Shown here: in pieces, positions 14,947 through 28,742 of the stretch
Layout of the letters: each line of letters begins with the position of its first letter
Numbering within the stretch: the stretch's first letter is position 1
Origin: Rhea pennata
Taxonomy: Eukaryota; Chordata; Aves; Rheiformes; Rheidae
Assembly (NCBI RefSeq): GCF_028389875.1
Contig: NC_084702.1
Location: 69,847,582 to 69,911,581, forward strand
Direction: 5' to 3'
DNA length: 64,000 nt
Translations under genes and position numbers: made by a program
Notes under the pieces: model-generated
Database searches by the model: none
What the model saw: only the letters and a program-made list of their open reading frames with translations
Told to the model about the DNA's origin: nothing

Positions 14947-17843
14947 TTTTCATATGCACAAATTTCTTCTGTGGACACTTCTGTACGCATCCTAACTACT
15001 ATTTTGTCTGCAAGAAAATAATCTTCAAAAAAATTGAGTTTTCTTCTCAAATTAGAAAGCTACAGCCATAGACAGTACTTGTATGACAAATCACAAGCAA
15101 GTGACACGCAAATCACAAGTGATTCATATCAAAAATAACATCAGATGTGTCAAACTCTTAGCAAGCAGATTGTCATTTGATGCTCACTGAATTCCTTCCA
15201 CAGTTCAGCATGTCTCATTTTGAGTTCATTTGGGAAACTGGTTTATTTACTTTGTTGTAAATTCTTGCAGATGTTAAAAAGACTAGCTCAAATAAAATAC
15301 ATGACATTTTATCAATACTACTGACAGAAACATAGCTGGGATATGAAAGACTATTTCTAAACACACAAGCTAAGTAAAACCAAACTGCCCCAAACTTTAT
15401 CAAGTATCAAGGAAAATGGGATGAACAGCTCTAGCAATCATCACCACTAGATTTTAGCAAGATATTTATCTATAGGTAGAACTAATAATTCTCTGTCAAC
15501 AAATACTTATTTCTTTGAACCTCTCTACCATCAGTTTCCACAACAGAACTAATCACTACATTAAAACTGTCACTTACTCTCCCAAAAAGAATGAGTTTAA
15601 CTTTCCACCCTCCTGAACAAAATTATATTGTACTGATTCATAACTGTCATCCAATGATCTACTACCGCAGTCATCTAAAGTGAGGACAATGTTCCCTCTA
15701 TCACAATCATGCACTTTTAAGTAGTGACATGGAAGTTTTAAGGTAAAACAAGTGAAAATCGGTTACAAACTTTCAAAACAAATTTTCGTATGTACATATT
15801 GCAAATAAAAATACTTAGAACTGTTAATAGTGACCTGAAGTAACTTTTCATTCACTCATCTGTGACATTTTAGCAGACTACGTATTTATTCTATTTGGTC
15901 CCAATATCCCTATGAGTCACTCACTCGAAAAGAGATGCCCAAAAAATGGAGCGGCTACCACAAAACATCTCTTCATCCTTTTATTCACCCTCAAACAGTT
16001 CCTAAAAAAACTCAGCTTTCCTGAGTCATACAAAACCAAGTTTTAACTTTATTTGAAATTTCTCTGTGGGTAAGTTAAAAAGCAGGTGGAGATATCCGAC
16101 ATAACAGTTAAACTAAACAATTATATTTAATTTGATGAAGTCTCCTTTCCTCACCCTTCATGTACCACTTGTATTGAATTATAAACTCTGCAGCACCTGA
16201 ACAGTCTGTGTATGGCACTTAGCAGAACAGGACTTCCATGCATGTCTACAATATAAACAATTATATTAAGATATTCCAAAATTAAACAAATAGCAAGTCC
16301 AGTTTATCTATATAAAATTTAAAAAATACAAGTTTAACATCAAATGGGAAAATTACAGCAGAACCAATAGGTTGTACATTCACTACATGGTCTTGAAATG
16401 TCATTTTTCATGAAGCTGTTTTATCTTCTTCTTCCAATTAACTGCACTAAGTCAGAAGATGAACTCTTTCCAATTCCACTAACAAGTTTTTTCACTGCAG
16501 TTATTGTCAGCTAACTTTGATCTTTCACTTTAATTTCTGCACTGCCCTTCTCTCCAAATACTATTCAAACATTGTGTTTTCCCTTTTTCATTCATCTCAG
16601 AACACCTACCAAAATTACCTTGAGTGTAGGACAGCATTTAATCTAATATAGCTTCTGCTGAAGAGAAGCTTTTCTTACCAGAATAGGATACTGATAGACA
16701 AGTGAAGTTCACTAGAACCATGATTCTCTATGTACCAGCGCTCCATTGTAAGCGCCAAATATGTTCTGTACAAAAGAAACAATTATGCACATGTAAGCCA
16801 CACAAAGCAAGTGAAGTTAAAAGGTTTCAGCAGGCAGTAAGGATAGGGCAGAAGCATTTTAGCCAGCCATTTTGGCTGAAAATTTTAACCCCGTTTAACT
16901 GTTCAACTTGTCTTACAGCCTAATTGAAACAACTGTTTATGCAATACTTTCAAACATGAACAAAAGCCCTACAAAGGCAGGTTAAGTGTTCTTGCCTATA
17001 GAATAACTAGTCAGTACATGTTCAAAAATTAAATCAATGCAAAGTTTGGAAAGGTTACCCAAATAACCACCAAATTAGGAGCTTTTAAATTCTATCTTAC
17101 ACTGAGGTATATGTATTACTGTAAAAGTTTATGCATCACCTTCTAAAACCTAGTGTCCAAGAATAAAGGCTAACTGCATTTTCCAAGTCAAGCAAGCTAT
17201 AGAAAAATGGGAAGTAGTGTGTGGCTTGTGTTCAAGTGTTACTGTTTACCATAATACTTCATGCAAGTAATGCAAAAAAGTCTATATACTCAGGACTGTT
17301 TACATCTGAATAAATAGGGTAAATTAGCAAATACAGTATTTAAAATTATCTACAAAAGTGTGTTTTACCAGGTATTCACTTTTTGTATCAAGTCTTAAAG
17401 AAAACAGCTTCTAGAGAAATACCAAAGAATATGAAATAAAAGAAAAAAAAAGTAAATGGAGACATTAAGAATCTCCTCAGAAAACCAATTCATATTAACT
17501 GTTAACTAAACTGAAACTAAAACAAAGATTAAAACTATCAGGTGGCCTTCTCTGCAAACATCTTCAATCAAAAGGCCATAAACAGCTATGCTTTACATAT
17601 TATTGATTTGTTTATTTTACACCATGAGGTGGAAGCAACACATTTTCCTTTTAGTAAAGTATACACAAATAGCCTCACTCAGAATACACTTTTAATGCAC
17701 ATAAAAAAAGTATTCATCTTACAAATTGTTTTGCAATCCAAATATACAATAGCTTGGAAAACAATATTTTAGAAAACAAAAGCCAATGTAAAAAGACTGC
17801 TTAAAACAACTAAAATGATAAACATTTCTGTATGGCTCTGTCT

Positions 17844-17923
17844 TTACAGTTTTCTTACTGCATCATCAATATCAGAAATCTGTTCCTTCAGCTGGTTCCA
17901 CTGTTCTGGATTTAAAGAAATAC
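17844..17923 (-). CDS. SUB1: SUB1 exon 5, coding part (residues 101-126 and stop)
   Basis: The acceptor is CTGTTTCAG|GTATTT. It encodes [18 protein letters not shown] and then IDDAVRKL, followed by TAA at 17846-17844. This is the C-terminal helix of the PC4 dimer. The exon continues without another splice signal into the 3' UTR. Confidence 0.97.
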
Positions 17924-20900
17924 CTGAAACAGAGTAAAAACAAACTTACTATGAAAAATTGAAGCTCAGGATCTTGCATAAAACTTAATAGTAAGACTGA
18001 TTTCATATTCAAAGCCTGTCACAAAAAATGTCACAACTATTAAATGTATAATAGCTATCTCACTTAACTACGTAGTTAGTAACCTAACCACTCACTTCGA
18101 ACAGTTCATCTTTAATTCTTAGTTTGCCACTGCACAAATTTAACTTACAAAGACAATGAGTACAACACAACAAATAGTCAACAGAAATAAAGTTGAATTT
18201 CCATGTCTCACCCAGGGCTGTTGTACTGCTTCCTGTCAGGGTAAGAACGGTATTTCACTTCCATAACAGCATGACATTTGGTAATTAAAAGTCACAGCTC
18301 TTCCTGAGCCAGCTTCATTACGAATCTGATGAACATTCTTCTCACTCTTCTTTACTTCTAAATTCCTAATTCCTCATGCTCCAGTCTAACCCCTTATTTC
18401 CTTCATCTTTCCTTCACTCCTCCTCCACAATCTGTGCCAACTCTACACTAACAGAAACTCACTGGCCTATCCCTCATACCAACCAGGCTCTTCTCTATTA
18501 CCCTGCTGCAGTGATAAGGTTTTTCATTGCTGTCTCTGTAGGCTGAACAGGAGAAACTGAATTCCATTTTTGGGGCTCACCACCTTAGTTTCTTCTATCA
18601 TCGCTTTATCAGAGCACCATCACAATGACGGCGCTAAATAAACTGCATGGAATTTAGATCTAGCTGTTTAAAAGAATCTGGCACTAGTTTTCATCTGTAT
18701 TCTGAGGACACAGAACTTGAACTTTAATCTTGTATCATGTGAAGCTTAAGCAAAGTATTTTACAAACTTCAACTTTTTACACTGTTTTAGGATAGCTAAA
18801 GCAGCAGCTCACATGTGCACAAATGAAACATTAGATTCATATGCTGTTTCAGACTTTATTGATTTTACCATAAAATTCAGACCCCTTTGCCACATTGATA
18901 ACCACCTCCATCTACATCATGTAGCTTTGGATTAGAGTTGATTGAAATGCTGATCTGTAGATTAGATACCAAAAACGAAAATAGGCACAGGACAGTCTTG
19001 CCAGCCAACAAAATAGCTTCAATTGATCTTCATTCACTTCTACACATCACTATCATTTCATTTATCCATGAAGTCTTATCTTATTGTGCTTTCCCATTCA
19101 AGAAACAGCACATAGTGTGTGCAGATACTGTACAGAAAAAAACTCTTATTCTGGATGCATTGCTGTTATTTCACAAGAAAGATTACTCTTAAAGGACTTC
19201 TTGCTGTGTTTTGAGGTGGATATCAAAACTGTTTGTCCAAACCAATTATTAGTGGTTATTTAATTTTGAAAATACTTCAAGTTTTCCAAATATCTATTAA
19301 TTGTGTTGCTCCTAACTATTGCTGCTGGACACACTAGAAGACTATAACAACAAATATAAGGTTTTTATATATACACACATATAAGATATATAAATAATAT
19401 TTACATACATAGTGTGTATATACATAAGACTATATTAAGTGTCTTCAAGTTCCAGAACAAGATGTTCCACACGTACCTCTTTCTTTGGTGCAATATGAAA
19501 AAAATCCGAAAAGTTAAATTTTTTTTTTTTTTTTTTTAACAAAACCAATGTGGTGTTAAGGAAAGCACTACACTACTGCAACTATCATCTCACCTCCATT
19601 TTGCAAGTGGCAAAAGAAATTCCGAAAACTTTGCAGTGAAAACATGCCATTAGAAAGAGGTAATAAAACAGTTAAGGTACAATTGCTTATACTATTCTGC
19701 AGACTGAATTTACAGTACTAAACCTCAAATACGAAAGGTATTTCCACCTCAGCTAAAGTCTTGAAACTTTTTTTCCAAAGTTAGTCACATCATTAGATGT
19801 TTTAATTATTTTAATCAGAAGATGGACAGAAGTTAACACAGCTGTTTTAAAGAAATTAAATGTCTTAAGGCTATTAAGGAATGAACTTCTTCAATTAATT
19901 TTGAAATATAAAGTCTTACTGTAATGAAGGTAAAAAATGAAATAGGTGAGTGCTAAGCTCATTGCAAGGGAGAGATGAGTGTGTTTATTACCTATAATAA
20001 ATTTGCTTCTATCTAATGCTTTGCTTTCCATAAACCATGAAAGATTTATTTTGAAAAAAATAGTAAAGCAAACAGCTAAGAAAATCAAAAGTAAAACAGT
20101 TTCATTAACCTGAGTGTGTTATCAACTATAGGTAAGATTCATTTTAAAAAATAAAAGATATTACTCTAAAAATACACATTTAGTTACACAGTATAAGAAT
20201 CTGATACACTGAGTTCTCCAATAAACTACACACAATACTTTAACATAAAATGACATGAAGCAAAAACAAAAATACCTTTTCTGCCAGGCTTCATTTCACC
20301 TTCTTGATCCATCCAATATTCTCTAATATCAATTAAGACTTTCCCTTTAAAGTCACGAACACTGACATACCTCATTTTGCCAATCTGTCAAAACATATGT
20401 AAAGATCTATTAGATATTTTACATAATACAGCACTCACTTCCAAACAGTACTATACTTGGACACGTGACATTGCATACTGCCGTTTATTTTAGACACCAG
20501 AAAAACAACTAGTTCAAGCGCCTAATCCAAAGCAGTTTATAGGCTAATAAGAAGTGACAACATAAATGGAGGAAGGACATAAAAATCTGTTAAAAATTCA
20601 ATATTCTTTTCTGCAAAAGCAGCAGGCATAGAATACAAATAATTAAGTGCCTAACAAACTAGTTTCTTCTAAAAAGACATTAATTTGCTTTTTCTGAAAT
20701 ACAATTTTGCCTCTAACAATTTTTACCACTAGCAGTGGTAAACAGAGGGAAAGCTGTAACAGCTCTATTCCCAAATCAAAGCTTTAGTCCATTCCATATC
20801 TAAGGAAATCAGATTAGATCTTCACTTATGAGAAGTATGATTTCTGGAGTCTCCTCTCCCACCCAAGTAAATACATGTGGAAGTGAAAGGAAGCCACCAA

Positions 20901-23900
20901 CTGTCCCATGCCTTGTCATGAGTCCTCAGGACATTTTGTTGGCACAGTGGGTGCAAGAAAATTTTGCCACACCAGATGTCCAAGAACACATCTGTCCAAA
21001 AACATCTGGTCCTTTAAATTTACCAGCATGTAGCATACAATTAAATTGTCTTGGTTAAAACATCACTTTAGAATTTCATAATTTCTGTAGCATAAGAGTG
21101 TGCCTGAACTATGAGTTTTGAGGGCTTTCCTTTTAATTTTGGAGGAGGGAGAGGGAACTATACAATGCATATTTAGGCTTATTAAAGTTGCTTCTAATTT
21201 TGATATCAAAGGATTCACATTAATTGTCTAATGTGAATTTGCTAATCAAAAATTAGATAAAACATACTGAATCATGTAAAATACATTTAAGAAAAGCAAC
21301 ACCTTCTGTGTACAGTCTCTGAAAAAAGAACAGATATTCTGAAGTATCCAGTTTTAATGTAGAATACTCCTTCCCGATAGAACATTAGTTTTAGCTTTCA
21401 ATTGCCTTAATGTATGCATTCTGTACTTTCACATAATTTAATAAAAGGACAAACATCTTACTAGCAGTAAGTCTGACCAGAAAGCATGAAAAACTCTCCA
21501 ACCAAAATCTTGCAGAGGTTAAGTAGTAAGCTGTTACCTCACAGAACAAACAAGCATGATTTGTTAGCTTAAAGTCACTTTTTTCTTTACACAGATCATC
21601 CTGAATTTATTCTGTAATTGAGTTAAACAGTTGGGTCATTTTCAGATATCACAAGCCTGAACTAGTTTTCCCTGCTTCCAAGCATACTTTAAAAAGAATA
21701 AGAGGTCATAGCTTCTAAGATAGTATTTTGTGATTTATTACTTTCAGAGTACTACAAACATAACATTCCAAAATAAGGTATGATGTCACAGTAGCTGAGC
21801 TCTTTTAGACTTAACTTGCTACCATGCCCAAATTTGTCAGCACTGCTGGCAAAGGATATCCTAAGTGAACTGCATAAACAACATTCTTGGTTCTACATTA
21901 TAATGCTTCAGTGATTTTTAGGTTTCCTCAAAAACAGCTTTTAGTGATACATTCCTCTAGAATCTTGCTTCTCAGGTCTATCAAAGAATGTCAGTGCACT
22001 GCTGACAATTCCAAATTTGTTCAAATACATTGTGATACAATGTAGATTAGCAATGCAAATAACGTCAAAGAGCTCAGGATTTGAACATTAAGGATGAGAC
22101 TACCTATCTTAACTACAAGGCAGCAAGGGGCAAGAATATGAAGTGCACATTATTTATTCAATCAGTACATTTACTTAACTAAAAACACTTCCATACGAAA
22201 ATCCTGAAATAAAGCTTTATATCTCTGTCTACATTTCAGCTGAATGCTCACATTAGAATGTTTAGCCGAACACTAAGCGAAACAGCTGTCACTGCTAAAG
22301 GCTTTAAATAGATTTCTGAAATAGTTTTAAATTAGCATTAAAAGCTAGAAGACAACCAAAATCTAGATTAACTATATTTGATGTTTCTTAAAGTTCAGTT
22401 GTCTCTAATTCTGACACTGAATCATTTCTGAACCATTCTTTTCACACAGCAGCTGATGTTCCTAGAATAACTTCACTGGTGTTAAGACACCTTTGTATCA
22501 CTATGATCACAGTGTTTCAAGGGTTATATTGCTTTATTCTAACAATGTACTGTCATACAGTCTTCATAGCCAAGTTAATATGTTCTTCATTAAATATCAT
22601 AGCCCTTTATGTTGAAGATACACTATTGAAATAATAAGTTAAAGGACATTGCAAACATTATTTCCAGGTTTCCACTTCTAAGAATAAAACTCACTGAACT
22701 GTGTCTAGGTTCCTTTCACAGCTAGGCAACTGACTTCCTGTGTGAGTTTAAACAAGCATCTTCTTCATAGTTTTCCCTCCTATTTCTAGTTTGCCTTGAT
22801 TAAAGTCTATGCACTCTGTGGAAGTAGAAACAAAGAAGCATCTTACTCTTAGCTGATGACAATATGTATAGGTAGAAGGAACACAATAAGCTAATTTAAA
22901 CTCCTAGAATAGTCTTGTGAACAGCTGAAACATGCATCAAGTCAACTTGGCTTAGCACATTAATTCTGAAACTTATGTGGTCACCAGTTCAACACTATTC
23001 ATTATTTCACAATGACCCTTCGAGAGTGTCACAGGCCTATTTATCCACTTTCAGGAACCTATGACAGACTTTTAGAGACTTTACACTGAAATTAAGAATT
23101 TATTTCTCGTAAGTCAAACAGCATATGAACCTTGTATCTTCTGAAAAAAGAAAAAAGAGCAGGCACCATTTTCTTCTTTATAAAAAGTAGAAATTTCTGT
23201 CAAATACTTCATCATATCATGTGGCTCCACTCTGAACAGTCATTAATGCTGTACCCAGACAACATTAACAAACCTTGTCCAAATCAGGCATAGGTACATG
23301 ACAAAATTTGACAAACTAACCAAAGCACATGATGCAGAGTTTGTTGGCTTGAAGCTATACACAGAAATCTAACACTAAATCCTTCCACATTAGCATGAAT
23401 TATACTTGTCAAGGACCTCTAGTAATACACCACAAGTGGGAGTAAGGTAAATTTTCCACTGCTTTTACCAATTACACTGGAATACTATTATCAAATTCCA
23501 AAGTGAACTAGGCTACCTGTGAGTTTTTTTTTAAAAAAAAAAAATATATAAAAGATAAGTAAATATTTGGTCTCTTACACTGGATTTCCCAATTACATTT
23601 TATTCTTCACATTTAGTTCTAGGAATATTATACCATTAGTTTCAGACAAAAGTAATAAATCATAAGTCTTGAGTGCTAGATGTTCTGAATACATTGTGAA
23701 AAATGAACTCTACATTAACAGAAGCTGTATACTTTAAGAAAGTCATGTTGTGGAAGATTAAGCCACTAAGTTTCTCATCTTCCGCTACCATTGTTGCACA
23801 TACTGAAGTCACAGAACTGCTGACCATCCTATGAATGCTTTACATAAAGCCTGATTTCTATCAATTCAAACCACATTTGTAAGTCATACTGCAAAGTTAC

Positions 23901-26900
23901 TTGTACAGAGATCACTTTACAATCTAGAGAAGCAGAAAGGAAGGAGTTTCTAGTATTACCAAACCGTAATAGGAAGCTGCTGTAAATAGCCCCAGAAGAA
24001 ACCAAACCGTACCTTAAAAAAAATAACATACAACTAGAGCTTTCAGTATGCTCTGCTAGGCAGAGTGGAAGGAGGGACAGTATCCTCAGGTCTGAATGCT
24101 ACTGAACAGTTATCTAATAGATAACTCACGTAAGTTGATACAGTATAAAAACTGCTTAGTGCTTCACATCAGTGAGAACAATCAATTTAAAAAAACATAT
24201 GCTGTTCAGTAAAGGGTAGGCATAGATTAAGGAATACTGATGGTTTAAGTCAAGACAATACTCAAACATGTTTTTCAGTATTATACCCAACACTGGAAGA
24301 ATCTTATCAGACTAATAGGAGCCTGCTACTAACCGTTCTTAGCAGATTATCTTAAATTAAAAAGTTTGAAAGAAACCAGTACACACAAATACTTACGATT
24401 TTATAAAAAAAATGTACTGGAGACTAGGACAAAAATTTTAACTCTTTCTATCAAGGCTGGAATTTTGGAACATATTAGGAACACAGCAGAAAGTCTATAT
24501 GTGGTTTCAGAAGTCTAACTGCAGTTAACCTCAAGTGTAAGACACTATCCCATTTTTCCTACACAGTTCAAAGCACGCCCCAGCTGAATTAAAATTACTG
24601 CATCCTTCCTTTGATAAGGAATTCTAGACATTAGTGCCCAGTGCCTTCAACATAAGCCCTCCCTCCAAGTATACATCAAGAAGTGGAGACTGATGCACCA
24701 AAAACAACTGCCCTGTATTACAGAATCAAACAGGCCCCTTTCTCCCTTTTCAAACACTTGCTACATTAACCTCCACAGCTACAGCCCCAAAGTATTTCTT
24801 TTTACTACCCAGTGTTAACACCATCTTGCCTATATCCTTCCACAAAATGAAGAATCTAAGGAAGGATCTAAGAATCCTTTCGTCTCTCCTGCTCCTTTTG
24901 AGCCAGTAAGATGCAGATGTTTAATAACTCTTGACCCACTCCCAAACACTGCCCCAAAAATTGAGCTACAGACTCTTGCAGTTTTCAGCACACACTGCTT
25001 CAGCTAGCCCCAAGAAGTATAATACCCTGAATTCACAAATGTATCTTGCTACTGAAAAAAACATACACCCATTCCTTGTCTTAAAAATAAGGATGATTTA
25101 AGATTTCAGCCTTCTCAGGTGTTCAGTGAGAGGAAAAACATGCATCATAAAACACAAGAACAAGCAAAACTTAAACTAAGATGCTGTCTTAGAAGACAAG
25201 AGCAGAGTCGCCCTTGACCTCATTGAATAGGAATTGAAAAGTGCGTACCTGGATTTCTGAGAACTTTCCTTCCAAGAGGTCTGATTTAAGAAACATTTGC
25301 ATGCACAGATTGTCCTGATTTAATACTTTATATAGTTATCAGTGCTGTATTTACAGACAAAATGATTAACCAAAAAGTTACCTTGAGCAAAGGCTAGATC
25401 AGTTGCCACAACTCAGATTCTTTTACTTTACTGAAACCTGACATTGCTTTTTCTAGGCATCTCATCTACACTCTAGCACTGTAATCCTCTTTGGCCAGGG
25501 CTTCAAGAGACTAAACACTACGCTATCAAGATATACAGACCGCCTCTAAAAGATTTATAAGGAATAGGATGTAACATGCTACCTCAACCAAGCTCTGAAA
25601 GAGCAGTCAATTTTACCTGAAACATATTCTCATCTCTGTTACTGCTTTGCTTAGAAGAAGCTGCACCTTTTGAACTTTCACCAGTCTTTTGTTTCTTTAC
25701 AGGCTTTTCCGGAGCTGCTTGCTTTTTCCGCTTTGCCTTGGAGCAAGAATAAAAAAAAGAAATGTTTAAACCACAACTCATTCTGTTAGTTACAAATAAA
25801 TTTAAGTTAGAGGCTACAAATTATTATCATGCAATATACATTCACTTCCTTTCACAAAGGCAGAACTCCAATACTGTATGCTTAAAGTAGAATTTTTTTT
25901 AAATAATCCTCCAGATTAGCCTCATTCTGTTCCCAGTGAAGTTTACCATAATACTTTGACTGTAAGGAGAGTTGAATTGGATTAAAAATACATTTCAAAC
26001 TCTACTGTTTTTGCACGGTAATACTGCAAGTTTAGATTTTCTAAATAAAAAAAAATCTGATAGAAGCTTCAGCCACCTTTCCACTGAGTACAACAAAAAT
26101 TTTAACAGCTAGCAATTCTTCTAGAAAAGAAAAACAGATGAAATAACGAAGAAAGGATCTGGAAGTCACCTTCATCAGAGGAGCGTGTTTTTATATCACA
26201 GTCTAATCTCTGACCACAGCATGAACAAAAACACTCTTAAACTGTCTAGATTATATCACCTGTGAATCAGATTACTCTATTTGCAGATGCTACAAAGTTA
26301 CTGATTTTACTAATAGTTATACAGTAATCATGCTGGGCTTGCTCAGAAACCAATGACACACAGATATGAAAAATTAGTTGCATTTGCTAGAGACATATAA
26401 AGGAACAGCTGCAACAAATACAGATTACCATTAAAATAATCTTACTGACCATTGGAGAAGACGGTTTCAACTACAACTTTGAGAACATATTTGCCTACCC
26501 AAAAGCATTATCTGATCATTTTCTTTTGTATTAAGATTTGGCATAATGCCTAATTTGATAAGTACAACTGAGTTGCACATTTCAAGTGCAACATTTCAAC
26601 AAGTTCAATAAAGGTACAGACTGAGTCTCTTCACATGCCACATAAAAGACCTGATGATTGCAGTACCACATAGTATTTCTTAAGATAAATAGTGATGTAT
26701 TTGGTTTTTTTGTTCATGTTTGGTAACCTATAAAAACACAATGTAAATACCTATAAAATAATTGAGAACACTCAATTTATGCTTTTAAAAACAGTTATCA
26801 GCATACATTAATCAACTTAAAGACATTCTGGTTGGCTTATAAGTGAGAAACTAACAGATGATATTACAGTAAACAAAAGAATCTGAAACAGAGAAAAGAA

Positions 26901-27418
26901 CATGCAAACAAGATAAGCAAGTGGCACAGGGATGACAAGGCAGGTGGAGGTTTTTTGGTTTGGGCTTGGCAAGTAATACAGAAACCAAAATGAGGGGGCC
27001 TCAAAATTAGCCTAAATTCTTACCACCAGGGGCAGTTTATACAAAACCCTTCCATCTCTTGCCACAAAGAAGTGAAGAATTGTAGGAAGCTTGTGGCTAG
27101 ATATATCCATACAGAAAATCCTGAAGAATCTGACACAGAATCCTGTGTCAAAACACAAACTTAAGATGCTTTTTGCTGTGTAGTGAACTTTTTCTTATCT
27201 ATCAAATCCCTATTCTTAGTTTTTAAAAGGTCTGATAAATCATATTAAAGGGTATGCATTTTGTGACATAACGCACACCTACTTCCCTTACCCAAACTTA
27301 AAAAAGGTAGTTACTACAGTAATCATCAATTGCATACAATGTTCACCTTTTTGTCAACTTCGCTATCTGAATCACTGGCAGATGAGCTTGAAGACACAAG
27401 TTCCTTTGACTTAGGCAT
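17844..27418 (-). CDS. SUB1: SUB1 / PC4 transcriptional coactivator, complete coding region (4 coding exons)
   Basis: The coding sequence is the minus-strand join of 27418-27347, 25736-25617, 20384-20276 and 17923-17844. That is 381 nt, or 126 aa plus TAA. The joined protein matches vertebrate PC4 throughout. Residues 1-24 are the acidic Ser-rich segment ([20 protein letters not shown]), a CK2-phosphorylated region in the family. Residues 25-64 are Lys-rich ([17 protein letters not shown]). Residues 65-126 are the conserved ssDNA-binding/dimerisation domain ([42 protein letters not shown] at the C-terminus). Human PC4 has 127 aa; the one-residue difference lies in the linker before DENMFQ. 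All junctions are GT-AG and phases match. PC4 is a nuclear factor that binds ssDNA and melted promoters, links activators to the Pol II machinery and helps genome stability. The gene is divergent from ZFR, about 6.6 kb away. The start is the family's conserved MPKSKE start, one base after the exon-2 acceptor. Confidence 0.97.
17924..20275 (-). other. SUB1 intron 4
   Basis: AT-rich intron with a TA/CA-rich stretch near 19,365-19,430 and a T19 run at 19519-19537. I see nothing else. Confidence 0.85.
20276..20384 (-). CDS. SUB1: SUB1 exon 4 (residues 65-101, start of ssDNA-binding domain)
   Basis: The acceptor is TTTTGACAG|ATTGGC and the donor AAAAG|GTATTT, leaving phase 1. It encodes [19 protein letters not shown] and on to GEMKPGRK, the beta-sheet surface that binds single-stranded DNA in PC4. 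It is nearly invariant relative to human; I see Gln where human has Pro in MDPEGE. Confidence 0.97.
20385..25616 (-). other. SUB1 intron 3
   Basis: 5.2-kb AT-rich intron. I recognise no repeat family, RNA gene or extra exon. Confidence 0.85.
25617..25736 (-). CDS. SUB1: SUB1 exon 3 (residues 25-64)
   Basis: The acceptor is TTGCTCCAAG|GCAAAG and the donor CAG|GTAAAA. The exon is 120 nt, phase 0 at both ends, and encodes [20 protein letters not shown] and then a Ser/Lys linker ending DENMFQ. It is the basic, nuclear-localisation-like and regulatory part of PC4. One residue is missing relative to the human linker. Confidence 0.96.
25737..27346 (-). other. SUB1 intron 2
   Basis: 1.6-kb AT-rich intron with nothing recognisable. 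Confidence 0.85.
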
Positions 27419-27419
27419 T
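27347..27419 (-). CDS. SUB1: SUB1 exon 2 (first coding exon, residues 1-24)
   Basis: The acceptor TTTTTTTCCTAG ends at 27420, one 5'-UTR base follows, and ATG occupies 27418-27416. The exon encodes [20 protein letters not shown] plus VDKK and ends at the donor AAG|GTGAAC, phase 0. The Ser/Asp/Glu-rich run is the acidic N-terminal phosphorylation region of PC4. Confidence 0.96.
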
Positions 27420-28742
27420 CTAGGAAAAAAAGATAACATTAGAATACTATAGAAGAAATACATCCCATTATGGTTAGAAAGCACTCTTCAAACCCAGCTG
27501 GAAAGTCTCTTATTCAAACCCCTCCTACAGACTCAGCTTTTCATTTTCATATAAGCTCCAATACACGTTATGGATGCAATCCCAAACATCATCTTTTTTA
27601 TACCTCGTGGTTTTTTGCTACAACTGCCTTAAACAGTTTTAGTTTATGAACTGTTTAGAAAGAGAGAATTTTCACCAGTTTTCACCACCCCAGTATGGTA
27701 GAAACCATTATGGAAAACGTACAGCTCAGCACAGTACTATTCTCAGCATGACTTCTCAATTCTACATTCATAAATACAAATTGAGGGCACACTATTACCA
27801 CATCTTTGGGGTTATTTTGCTTATTTGGATTTGCAAATAAGTCAGGGAATCATCATATATGAAGCTATAATTACTAACAATAACACAGAAGTCTGAATAA
27901 ACACCTTAGAATACAATGAACTACAGCATTGCAATTAATTTTCCACTGTAACTTTAAAACAGGAGTCACTAGACAGACATTCAACTTTCCTTGAAAGCAT
28001 GCTGCCAGGTGTGCTTCTGCATCTCTCTGCTATGCAAACATGTGGTTAGATACAGCAGTTGAACATCTTGCCTGCTACTAGAAACTCTTTGTGACAAACA
28101 AATAGTTCGTTTGTCCTTTCAACATAAAAATAAGCACCACAGAGAAGAACCGCTTTTTGTAAAATATGTTCCAACTAGGGAAGGCTGTGAAAGGAGTAAA
28201 GAAATGCATGTCAGAAGAAGAACAGGAGAGGAAAAGGAATACCACATACAATGAAAAAGACCAGGTTTGAACAATGGCAGTAGATAAATATCATTCTAAA
28301 CTGGGGCAGGTTCTAACATAATAGCTTCAAGCACAATGAGGGAAGCTGCAGCACAGAGAATGAAACAGGGTACAGGAAGGGCACCCAGGCCACGCTGCAT
28401 GACAGAAGAGTTGGAATGGGACAACACAAAAATAAGCATAGCGATGCCAAGAAACAGAGGAGCCAGACAAGAAAAAGACTGATACATGGAGCATTAGCAG
28501 GGGAGAGCCCCACAATCCGCTTTAGGATTACAGAGTGACAATATGGAGGAAAGTGGGGGCAGAAACTGGACGGAAAGGAAGTGGGGGGTAGGTAAGAGCC
28601 CCTCGGGAGAGGCCGGCAGGCAGAGCGTGAGGAGGTACCGGAGAGCGAGGGCAGAATAAGACGGGCCAGACAGAGAACGAAGAAAAAGGACAGCAGGAAG
28701 ACAGGCTAGGACGGGTTGGGAACACCAGGTAGGCGGATCCCA

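Larger units (their letters stand above)
14425..17843 (-). other. SUB1: Presumptive SUB1 3' UTR
   Basis: AT-rich sequence follows the SUB1 stop with no coding potential that I recognise. Mammalian SUB1 also has a long 3' UTR of roughly 3 kb (recalled, not checked). AATAAA signals on the minus strand occur at 17616-17611, 16053-16048, 15890-15885, 14946-14941, 14924-14919 and 14431-14426. The true 3' end is not decided by sequence alone. Confidence 0.5.
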
